Shown: positions 42,001 to 53,726 of the stretch, one piece after another
How positions within the stretch are numbered: position 1 is the first letter of the stretch
How the letters are laid out: each line of letters starts with the position of its first letter
Assembly (NCBI GenBank): GCA_034670405.1
Contig: JAXDDX010000311.1
Coordinates: forward strand, 1-64,000
DNA from: Hoplostethus atlanticus
Taxonomy: Eukaryota > Chordata > Actinopteri > Trachichthyiformes > Trachichthyidae
Direction: 5' to 3'
Length of the DNA: 64,000 bases
The notes under the pieces: model-generated
Told to the model about the DNA's origin: nothing
The model's database searches: none
The model's input: the letters and a program-made list of their open reading frames with translations, nothing else
Program-made: the position numbers and the translations under genes

Positions 42001-45000
42001 ATTATTTTTATTTAACAAATTCATTGAAATAATAAAGTATCTTGAATATATGTCAAGATGTTTCCACGGTTGCTAGGAGACGCATTCACTGTTTCTGTAT
42101 GGGATTTACAGTCACTGTAGAACACGCTTTCAACCGATCAATTTCCAGGATGGAAACAACCGATTTCATAAAAATATAATAAAAGTAAGAACCAGCCCGA
42201 ACAGCTCAGTCAGTAGAGCATGAGACTCTCAGTCTTAAGGTTGTGAGTTCGATCCCCATATAGGGTCCAGTACAGTACGATGATTGTAATGTAGTAAGAT
42301 GAAACATTACGTACAGCCTTTACTACATAATTTATGGCGATAGATAGTACATTTACAGTCTTGAGGTTTCATATATGGCATGGTTTCATTTATAATATTT
42401 TTAGCACAGCTTTTCAGTTCTTTAATATTGTTGGAACACATGATATTTAATAAGGTCTATACAATTTGTTCGTTTTTAATTCAACAATTATTTACGCATT
42501 CAATTCAATTCTAGCAGCAATTCGTTGCCAATCTTTCTCTCTCCTTTTATTTATGGCAATCGTATTTCCCTTTTCATTGTAATATGGCTGAATTCTCCAT
42601 AGACCTCCACTAAAAGTCGCTGTTCAGTGGCCGTGAACATTGCGGCTCTGTCTTTACCGTCATTTTTCGCCATGATGAATCGATCAGATCCATGATCGAC
42701 CTCTCGGGCTGCTTAAATAAACTGTGTATAAATGTGCACGCGCAATTATCTGGATTGCTTGAGCCTGGCTCGGTTTAGCCCGATCACGGTAGCCTGACTT
42801 GGGCTTCGTGGAACCGCTTTAGCCCCGATTGATTTGTTAGGTTAATTCAAACCAGGCTTGCGAGGTTAATCGCCGCTTTTCTAAGCCTGCTTTGTGGAAC
42901 AGCCCCCTGGTCTAATTTAGGCCAGTATTTATGTTAACTATTTTGGGAACTTATTTTCCTATATTGCCCCCCCACCTGTAAACCTGAGCTAAAATAAATG
43001 ACTGGATTGAAGCTAGGATTTTGGGGAGATGGCAGCACATCATAGGTTGTGCCTATAATAAATCTAATTCAGCTTGCATCCACACTCCAAAAATCTCTCC
43101 ATCCCAGTCTTCTCTTTTCCACACTCTCCCAATTCACCCGCTGCCCTTGTTTTGCCTGAGAAACTGGCCTCGCACACCTTATTGCCTCCTCTTCGACCAC
43201 CATTTTCCTTAATTAAATGCCTGATGGCTTGGATCTTGAGAATTAGCTTGAGTAGTCTTCGATGTCAGTAGGTATCAGACCTAAGGTAGTATGGTGCAGT
43301 GTAAAGGTCACAACCTCTACGACTCTTGACAGCTGTGCATCCTGTCCATAGGCCTCATTACTGGAGTCCTATAACAATTAGAAACCCAGCATACTGACAA
43401 TGGAAATGGTACATTGGTTGTCAGTTTCAAATACTGTTTTTGTATGAACAGCTGGCTGCCACTGTCCCTCAAATAAATCAATGTAACCTATAGCCTTGGC
43501 AAGCCTTTTTTGTCCAAATATACTGTGCTGTGCTGTTATCTTTCAATCATTAGCAATTGGCGTAACATTTCCATAGCATTGCATAGAAAGAAGCAATAAT
43601 GTCTATATTGTTCTTGATACATGTAAACACTGTTCTACTGCTAAACCTCTCTGTCACTCTTCTCCAGCTCTCTGACCATTACTTCATGTCCTACTCTCTT
43701 TCTCTCTCTCTCCCCCCTTAAATCCTCCCCCTTGTTTCACTTATTTGTCTTAGCACTTGCTTATTTGCTTCACTTATTTGTCTCATTTGTTTAAATAAAA
43801 AGTAGGTAGATAACATATTGCACTTTTACCTTAGCACTGGTTATGCTCTTAGATGCTTGTTTAGGAAGGAAATACACTAGTCACTTTCTAGTGACTAGTA
43901 GTTCTCGTGCCTACCTGCGTTGAATGCACTTATTGTAAGTTGCTTTGGATAAAAGCGTCTGCTAAATGTCTGTAATGTATCCTTTCCTGAATCATGTTTA
44001 CACGGCTACATGGCAGTAGTAACATCGTTAGCCTGGAGTAGCTAACTAGCTTTCCTTGGAAATGCATTTTAGAATAACATTAATTTTCAATGCCAGCCAC
44101 TTGTTTCTAATATTATTAACAGCTATTTTGACATTTTTGTGGCCACATATCATTATGACCATGAATGCATGTTATACAAATGAGAAAATTGCACAAAGTT
44201 ACCTGGCTTGAAGACATTGTTTCTCAGACTGTTTTTGTAGATTGGTGACGCCACTATTAAATGAATGAGAAGGATTCAGGGTAACTGGAGGCAAAAAAAC
44301 ACTGAACAGTTACCACTCACAGCCACCACAAAAATGCGAAAGTTACAGAGTGCAACTTTAAAGTCTTGTTTTACAACAACTGTAGTCTGTAACCTGTTGT
44401 TGTGGGGGTGCTGCTGTCCAGGTTGGATGTTCCAGTTTGTTGCTGGGAGCTACTGGCCTGGACTGGGGGAGGACACATGGACCAGTGGAGCTGTCGCCTG
44501 AATTCCTGACGCTCCTCAACATGGATGTAGTCAAACACATTCTGGTGCATCACATCTGTCTAGGAGGCCAAGGGCGAGAAAGGCAGAAAAGAATGGTGGG
44601 AGAGAGTGAGAAGGAAGGTTTGCTTAGCTGTCTGCTCGTGTAACATTTTTAAATGTCAATATATCATTGTCAAGTTGATAGTGCTACCTTGGTATAATCA
44701 CCATAGACAAATAACCATGGTGGGGACGATTGGCAGCCTCTATCTGACACCGGTGGTATTGTTAGTGCTAGTGTTTCTCAAAGTTAAGACCACATTTCCC
44801 ATAAACCCTGTTGCCTCCTGTCGCCCCTGCGCCTCCTTGGCGTCTTTGGCTTTACTGAATAGAAAAAACATGTTGGAAGTGATTTTTCCATCGGCCTTTC
44901 ACTCCTCCTGCCATTGCCAGAAACTCTGAAAGCTTTAGCTGTGTTTGCGGTGGAAGAACAGCGCCGTCTTCATATTTTGTGCCGTAAAGGAATCCAGCAG

Positions 45001-48000
45001 ATTTCCCTCCAAATCCGACCTGGTGGCACACAATGTAAAATGCAGTGCAGAGGCCGGTAGAGGCTGCCTGTCTTCTGATGTGATGGTCTCGTTTGTTTAT
45101 AGTAATTATACTAATGTATGATTTATTGATGTTAATCTGATACACGTAGCACCTTTTTAAAGGAATACATTTTAGCAAATATGCTCTGATGAACTTGATG
45201 TTGTGTGAGAAGACCTGAAGACTAAATAAATAATGGACCCACATCTTCTCATATAAAACATTCACCCTGGGACAATATTGCACTACAACCCACTGCCTCT
45301 CTGTCATTATTTTTTAATCAAGAGTACACAACCTTTAAGATCAAACATACTGAAACTATGGGAACACACTGAAAAGGGGGAAACATTACAATACTTATTT
45401 TGATACCTTATGCATGGAAAACATGCTACTTTTCAGATTACAGGAAGGAAAATCTTGCCTGATGCAGGATTAACTATAGGGGATCAGGGATCCCAAAAGG
45501 TTTATTTCATTTTAAGATTTAGAATTTCGCACACACGTACAAATTAGCACCACCTTTAAATAGACTACAGTATCAATAGGGGTTTTTCCTTGTCCTCTGT
45601 GAGGGTCCAAGGCTGGGGGGTGTCGTGTACTAACCATTTATTGTTTTCACACTTTGGACACTGTGAAGCCCTTTGGGACTGATTAAGGGCTATACAAATA
45701 AAATGTGATTTGATTATGTCTACTAACCCCTAATCCTATGAATGGTCCTTCTCGGGCCTTTTGCTTGATGGCTGTGATAGTGTTATATGTTATATCATTG
45801 GAAAGGGCTGAATCTGACCTGTATCTATTTGTAATATGTTCAAAGATATGACGCACAAGGCAGCCATATGTTAAAGAACATACATTTATTACAAATAACT
45901 AATAATTGTGCAAAGTCAGGTGCAACGATAAAAAGAGCAAGAAAGATCAATTAAATTGTTAACATATAATTACCCAAATTACCAAAACAGTTATTTTAAA
46001 TGCTTCTGTTCCTCAACACTTTTTTTCAGTCAAACAGCCATGGCTTTCTTCCCCTCAGAACTTTTGTCTTTTTGCCTTCCTGGTGGCAAAGTCATTTATA
46101 ACGTCATCATAAGAGATCTGGCTGCCAACTGGGTGGTTAATGCTGATTGGCTAATGCTGATTAACACCAGTGCACAGAGGTGTTCGTGAGCCATGGAGGA
46201 CCTCAGGTAGGTTTTTATTAGTTTGAGTTTTGAAAAACTTCTCTTTTCAGATGACACTTGGAGAGTACAGGCTATTCTCAGTGCTATCCAAAGATTTTTA
46301 AATTTTAAAAAAATCTTGCTAGGGGGGCCCCTAGCGACTGGGGGGGGGGGGGGGGGGCCTAAGCATGTGTAAGATGTGTAAGAAGTTGTATGAAAAAAGT
46401 GTACATTATATCACCAACACTGCAGTGACAAAAAATGTTGTCAGAAACATTCTGCTACATTACATCCATCACAAAGGATCGGCCGTTGTGTGTGAATGGC
46501 CGAGTGTGTGTGTGTGTGTGAGAGAGACGGGGCAGAGACAGTGACACAGTGAGGGAGCAGTGACCTTATTAACCCTCCCATCAGGCTCTACATTGTGTGG
46601 TGTCCAGAAGTGCCGATCTGCAGCATCAGGAGTGTCAGGCGAAATGATCAGAGCTGGAACAAAGACGCTTTAGAGCCAAACGGGGGGCTGAGGAGTGCTG
46701 GGAGAAGAAAAGGGGAGGGAGGTGGGAGAGATGGAGGGATGCCCCAAACAATTTCTGAGCGAGGGGAGTAAAGAGAAAGAGACATAGCAGTGGAGAGAAG
46801 GGGTTAGACCGGGTCGAAAGAGAGGGTAAAGCTTTGGTCAGACTACCAGACTGTTCACACTGAGGGCAGTTCAGACTAAATGACTGGTCTTGAGGAAATC
46901 TGTGAGAAAGGATGAGGTTTTATACACAATACAATTCCCCTGCGTCAAAAACGCACAACGGCTCATAAAGACAAAGAAAAAGGCAGTCCAGGACCATGAA
47001 AGCATTGAGAAGCTAAACAAACATGGAGCAGAGAGTTGCTAGCCACGCCATCTGTCAACTGCGTTATGTAACTTTCTAATGTAAAAAAAACAGTCTAGTT
47101 GATGAAGTGGGGCTGCAATAGACACTGGCCCCTACCGCTTCATTGATCAGCTGCAGATTCACTCCATTCACCCCAATAAAGTTTTGGAGTCGGGTAGGTA
47201 AACTGGCCAGTACTTTGACTTTGCCAATCTAAAACACTAAACTTCTTCCTGAGCCATTCTTGGGTAGATTTGCTTGAATGCTGAGGATCATTGTCTGGTT
47301 GGAAGAGTCACTTGGGCCCAGCTTTCCAGATCTCTTGGGGACTTATGGCCTGATGTTCTGTTCTAGGGTCCCTTAGAATTCATGGATCTCTTATGTGTGC
47401 AACACACAAATTTTAACATCCTAACCGATCTTAAAAATGCACTGTATGACACACATAGACGGGTTTGACAGAGTTAGGGCCAGGGGCCACACACTAAATG
47501 ACATGATTACGATTCTTGACGCGTCAGGATTACTAGTTTCGCTGGAACTTGCAGACCAATGTGAATTTAGCAGGGTACCCGCGGGGTCTTAAAAGTATTA
47601 AAAAAGCATTGAATTTAATATTCTCAAAATAAGGCCTTAAAAGTATTGAATTTTGTTTACAAAGTATTGAATTTCATTTACAAAGGTCTTACATTTTTTT
47701 CTTGTCCTTTAGTAGGATCAAATAAATACCGTAACGTCATAAATAACTGTCAAATGTATAAAATGTTTTGTGTGTAACGTTCCAATTTACTCTGTTTGGT
47801 GTGTGTTGGATATTACGACAGTACAGGTAATGTTTACGTCAGTGTATTGACGCTCTTGACCGTGGAGTGTGCTGCTAACAAGCTAGCTCGTCACCTCAGA
47901 ATGGGCAAGTGTCATTTTAAGGGGCTTTCACATGATCCGTGCAAAGCGTCGGCATCAATGCCAGGTTGGGCGATCATGATCAGCGTCACCCGCATCAGCC

Positions 48001-51000
48001 GGTGACCGTAGCTAACCACATCGCCAATGATCATACTAGTACAGCCATAGAAGTGAATATAGACTGGCTGCATATACGTCCTGTACTAAGCTGTCAACCA
48101 ACCTGGTAGTCCCGTCTGTAAACCGACATCATTCCATGATACAGACTTTTTAGTCAGATCATGGTATGATTTAAGCGTCATGTTGTATAATTCGGGATGC
48201 TCCGACACACATAAAACAAGTTTCTCGTCTATAATTTTTTTTTATTTCGCTGCTATGATATCAAACGCCTCTCTTTCCCACTGCTCTCTATCTCTAACCC
48301 GATCACTAATGAATAGCAAACTAAGAGCTATTAGATTCCAGTGATTGGTTGCGCGTCGCGAAGGTCAAAGTTGAATATAGTTGAACTTTGAGCGCAGCGC
48401 CAGGGGGTCTCCCAGTGTCTGTGCCCAGGGAACACCGAGGGCGGCGGCGACGCTAGGTTTGGCGGCGACGCTTGACAAATAGGAAATGAATGCCAGCGCC
48501 GAGCGTTTTTGTCACTGATCATGTGATCATGTATTTTATTAAATTCAATACTTGGTAAATAATTATTTTCTAGGGCTTAAAATCCATACTGATTTTCCAT
48601 TATATCCTTCATACTTTTGCCCGTATGGCCGTGAAGTTGGCATTCAATTTCATTCTAAGTGGTATTAAAAAGGTCTTAAAAAGTCTTAAATTGAACTTGG
48701 AGAATCCTGGGGGTACCCTGATTTAGTGTCAATCCTGGTCCTTGAGTGCCACAGTCCTGCTGGTTTTTATTCTAGCCATCTAATCAGGGACTTGTGTACA
48801 CCTGGGACACCAGGTAAATGCAATGAACTACCTGGTAGGGTAGAAAACCAGCAGGGCTGTGGTATTCAATGACCAAGGACTGAGAACCATTGGGAAATTC
48901 CGTGTCGGAGTGAATCTTAAATACCCACACACCATGTTTGATATTATCAGGGCGCCCCCGATCAGCTTGCGAGTCGATTGGGAGGGTTAAGATTTAGTCT
49001 GTAATGCCCTCACACTACCAGATAATCCTTAGTGAGACTTGGACCTGCTGAAAAAGTCAGGAAAGTCTCCACAGGAGGGAAATCTGATCATCTTCTAGTG
49101 CATTTCTGCCAAAAATTATGTTGTGTCGTCCAGGTCCACAGGAAGAAAACACTGCTCTAGACCATGACAATCCCTGGTGGACAAATTTTGGGTTGTCGCC
49201 AAACATGCCATTTTTGATTGCAACCAATTTTGGACACATCTGTCCAGAGAACAAACTTACAGAAATGCATCCATGTTTGTCCAGGTGGTCTCTGGCAAAC
49301 CCTTGCATAAATGCCATTTCAATTTGGTGTTCTTATTGTTGATAGATGCAACATTGGAGGCGAGTAGATCTCTTGGGGATATTTTAGAAGGACACCCACT
49401 TGTAGGCTGTATTTATGGGAGTGCCACACAAACTTGTCCCCAGTTATTTACACACCTGATTGTACTTACCTAGTTGATGTAACTAACGCAGGAGGAAGGT
49501 CACTTATTTTTGCACCTACTCTATTTTCATTTTACGACATGCACAATTCCCTCTGAAAAACATTGGTAATTGGTATTGGAATTGATAAATATAGAGCCTT
49601 TATTTCAGTTAAGAAAAGGGTCAGCAGTTTTAAGGGCAACATAAATGGCATTACTCTCAGACCAAAAAGTGTGACAAAGGGTCAAAAATCTACTCAAATG
49701 TTCCAGATTATAAAATGAATAGATTAGATTGCATGAAATGTTATTGAGCTGTTATTATTGAATGAGTCATTGAACACATTGTATGATTTCAGAAATTCCA
49801 TGGGTTTTTCTTAATTCATTTAAAGTTTCAGTTTTTGGAAATATGCAGTTGTCATCTGGATTGTGCAAACTTTAGCCTTAACTTTGATGTCTGCACACAG
49901 AAAATAGCATTAGTTTTGACTCAAAGGAAGAGATTTTAACAACAGGGAGTGTATTGTTTTGCAATGCTAGAGACACCACTGGTGTCACCCACATAATTTC
50001 AAACACATTTTGGAGACAGCCACCATCACAGGAGACTTACTCAAATCTCATTACCCACATTTTTTTGGAATAGAAAGGCAAATTGCATCACAATGGATTC
50101 ATTTTTTAGAAAATAAAAGTGGCTGGTCGAATGGGGAGAATTATGAACATCTTCAGCGATAATGACTTATAATGACTTTTTGTTTTCATTTTGCAAAAGG
50201 AAACACACAATTTGATTGCATTTTGTTGCTGAGAAGCTAGGAATGGGTAAAATCTACTAGCTCCAACCAGAAACACATCAATAGTGTGAATTTTACACTA
50301 GAGACAAAACCCTTTAGCACATAATTTTAATGTGTTTTTCATCAGACTGAACAGGCTTATCTTTACATAAACTGTCATACGTAACATTATCTAATTGCAC
50401 TGACATATAATTTGGCATGTTCAAAGACATTTCACCTACGAGATAATTTGACTTTAAATAGCTTGAAGCACTGTAAGCTTTATGAGTAAGAATCTAAAAT
50501 ATAATGCCTGTTAAGCTTGTGATGTTTAGTGCAGTTCAGTGGAGCCGTCACTGATGTGTTTGCATTAAGCATTACTTTGACTACAATGGTTACCACTCAC
50601 ATGGCAAGTCTGCTCAATTAAGTTTTCCACTCGATGCTCTCCCAGTGTCTCCCCCTTTTCTATCTTCCTCTCTGCACCTTTTGTTTCTCATTTTCTCTCT
50701 CCCTCTCTTGCTTTCTTGTCTTTCTCTCTCACCCTCGCGTGACTCAAGAGCTGCTCGCATGAGGACAGACATTCAACTCTGATGAAAAAGCTGGCAGCCC
50801 AGCCCAGAATCCTAATTCCTCTTTTCTCCCCCTCCCTTTTTTCCATCCCCAGCTCTTTACCATATGCACCCCCCAACCCCCACCCCTCCCCATAAAATAG
50901 CAGCCACTAAAATATTCACCCTCCGGATAATATCCATGTCTGCAGGCACGCAACGCTTTGAACACTGCCACTGTGAAAAGGCTTGCTTGGTTTACGACAC

Positions 51001-53641
51001 AACGCTTTGCCATGGACTCTGTAGTCAATGGAGGACAGAGCCGGGTAAATATATGGCTTTCCTCAAAAGTGCAGAAGTGGAATTTTTTTGAAACAATTAC
51101 AGCACTTTTTATACACAACCTTGCAGCTCCACCAAGATGCATGAAACCAAAAGAATGAAAACAAAATCAGCTACTCTTGGGAAAACAATTGATAAGTTGA
51201 TGTTTTGGCTGTAGTAGCCTTCATCATGTTCCCCAAAAGTAGCTGAATTTCCTATGGAAACAGGAAAAACAGGGAATGAGACAGTACAGAGGATGTGAGT
51301 CGGATTCAAACCCACAACATTTAAAGTACATGGTGTGCACCTCAGCCTACTTAGCTGGCAGGTAATCCCAGAGTCAGAATTTTCAGGAAGTGCACCTTGA
51401 TCGATAAGGAGTTAAAGTTCAATGTCAACCCAAATGGGAACAATGTCTTTGTGGCAGACTAGAGGGAGGGTGTGGGTGAGGCGTAGGCTGCATCCAGGCA
51501 GAATCAGTCCACTGACTCAACTCTCTCCTGGATCCAGCCTACACCTCACCCAGTCTGCCACTGTCTTATTACAATATGATGGTATGGTTTTTAACGTTGG
51601 TGCAGGTCAATGGATCAACATCTATTCAACGTCTAAATGTCTATAAGGGTATGAGGGCAATCCAGTGCGTGCCTGTATACCAGGCAGTACAGTAGAAGTC
51701 ACACAAGAATGAGCCAGCTCTAGGTTGGTGTGCTACCAGGAACTAGCTCAGTGATATTCTCACTGCAATGTAGGCTCTCTCCTTCCAAAAATTCTCTGGA
51801 GTTGAGAGATTCGAATGACAGTTTTAGACTCCAACTGGTGCACGTGACAGGTCAATTCTTGGTATCAATTGGTAGCGGTATGTAGGCTCATACAGGCTTG
51901 GAGCAAAATTCCATAATTGGTTCACTTAGATTGGAAGAAAGTGCTCAAGGCCAGGTCAATCATGCTGATATTGCGTAAAAGTCAGGATTTCTCTGCTTAA
52001 TTGATTAACTGACTGTCCGTCATGATTGGGTGATACCTGATGGAATCCCAGGTAGTCAACGATGGTGGTGGAGGTGTAGAAGATCAATCCATCACTGCTG
52101 ACCACCAGAGCAAAGCCTGTCAGGGCCTGGGAAAGAGGCGACATGAGGAAAAACATGAGGCGAGGGAGAGTGAAGGATATACTTATTTTAACAGCTTTCC
52201 CACCCTTTGATTTCCTCTACAACACTGATTACAATAATTATGAATGTTTTCCCCTATAATGTTTGATGTCCGTGGTTTTGTATGTGTCTGTCCCCGTTTT
52301 GTCCCTGATTGTGGGAAGGAGGAGGGCAAAAGGCAAAATGGGAATTTATTGTACCATTTTACTAACAGCATGTGACCTTGGATATTGTATAGAGACGTGT
52401 AGACATGAAATAACCAGACTAGTTTACTAGTAAAGGATTGAGTGCATTGCTCAAGAGCATTCCAGCAGTAGCTTTTGATGGAGAAGACAGCATCTATATG
52501 GTTCTCACAGTTGGGCAGTAATACTGCACGTATTACATATTGTAAATACAAAATATGTAACTATATTCCTTTATGTTACCTAAAAACAATAATGAATTCT
52601 GATTGCAGATAGCTGTGAAACATTAGAGGATTACTTATGGGAATCATTGAAAAAAACCTGTATATAATAAAAATAGAACGTGGCACATTTATTTGGGATT
52701 TTTTGTCTGAGTTCTATGCAAAGCACTCTTTTCGATTGAAGTGAGATCTAGACTGGGACTTTATGGGATCTTTAGAATACTTAAACACAGTATGGGATAT
52801 ATGGTTAATTTATGGGTGACATTACAGTCCAGGGGCCTCATTTATAAAACTTTGCCTAGATTCCATCCTAAAACATTGCGTACGCACAAACCTCAGAATC
52901 TACTAACGCAAGAAAATATTCAGATCTATAAAACCGTGCGGCGCACACCTGTACGCAGTCTTCTCTTTATAAATACCCACCTGTCCTCCCACTACTCCTC
53001 CCAGTGTCGTCCCACAATCATCCATAAATGGTCAATGCTAAATAAGTCATGAATATGCCGACGTTGTTAAGGAGCCTTTGTTGGACTATCAATGAGGGAA
53101 AGACGGAGAGACGGCAACTGCAAGAAAGGCGAAATTTGCGGAGTGCGAGATCGAGGTCCTCATCACTGAGGTTGAGCGCCGTAAAGGTGTACTGTTTGGG
53201 GGCTCAGTAGAGGCATCTGTGCCACATTGTGGAGAACAGCACAAGCCCTAATAATCCGGCACACCTTAATAATAATAAAAATAAACTTTAGTTTAAGTTA
53301 CAAAGTGCTTTAGAAGACAAAATAAAAATAGTAGACAAACTGACGATGAACAAAATGATAAAAACAATTTTAAAATTATGAAGTTACGTTAAGTTATTAA
53401 GTTATACAACATTGAGCATAAGGAGCTACATATGAGAGAGTAAACTATGCTTAGCCCCTCAGTTGTATTTTTGCCCCCTCAGTTTAAGCTTTATGTATCT
53501 ATAGAAAAATATTTCCATAGGTGGGGCCATAGTAGCCCACTGAAACGGAGCTGAGGAGATCGATAGACAGACAGACACGTCACTTAGTTCGGTTTCTCAG
53601 CCTGCTTGCTTGTCGTGGTGGTAAATACATTCCCCCCATTG

Positions 53642-53726
<85 letters not shown>

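Larger units (their letters stand above)
41696..42906. mobile_element. PIF/Harbinger-type element with Myb-like remnant
   Basis: Ends AGGGGTGTTCCACGAAGCGA and GCTTTGTGGAACAGCCCC are inverted repeats, flanked by CTG at 41693-41695 and 42907-42909. A minus-strand frame from 42673 reads [20 protein letters not shown] then [11 protein letters not shown]; a one-base shift restores [16 protein letters not shown] and a stop. This is the Myb/SANT-like DNA-binding protein that accompanies Harbinger transposase. The transposase gene itself is absent. Confidence 0.8.
41311..43300. other. ahrr intron around a Harbinger element
   Basis: The DNA flanking the Harbinger element (41311-41695 and 42910-43010) includes TGTTAGAAATCCCACACGTG at the start and CTAAAATAAATGACTGG at the end. 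It may be one old LTR split by the element, but no family match can be made here. No exon seen. Confidence 0.35.
45066..47156. other. ahrr intron DNA
   Basis: AT-rich. It has a LINE tail (45578-45716), a poly-G run (46340-46358) and a purine-rich tract (46690-46850). No exon recognised. Confidence 0.5.
47157..49700. mobile_element. Decayed DNA transposon area, host of younger insertions
   Basis: 47157-47395 (CTTCTTCCTGAGCCATTC, GATCATTGTCTGGTTGGAAG) and 48980-49500 (GTCCAGGTCCACAGG, TCTGTCCAGAGAACA) resemble reverse-strand transposase codons of widespread fish DNA transposons. Both parts seem to belong to one old element split by the TIR elements at 47571-48720 and 48732-48897. Assignment is tentative; no open frame survives. 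Confidence 0.35.
49700..52036. other. ahrr intron DNA
   Basis: AT-rich. It contains a SINE-like segment (51240-51365), an inverted repeat (51450-51565) and a pyrimidine-rich stretch (50630-50735). No exon found. Confidence 0.5.

Noticed and set aside
42195..42267. Functional tRNA gene
   Set aside because: The acceptor stem pairs poorly and the anticodon loop is altered, so it is listed as a pseudogene.
48900..49473. Frames of 74-98 codons as a possible gene
   Set aside because: The sequence reads as decayed reverse-strand transposase; no intact frame remains.
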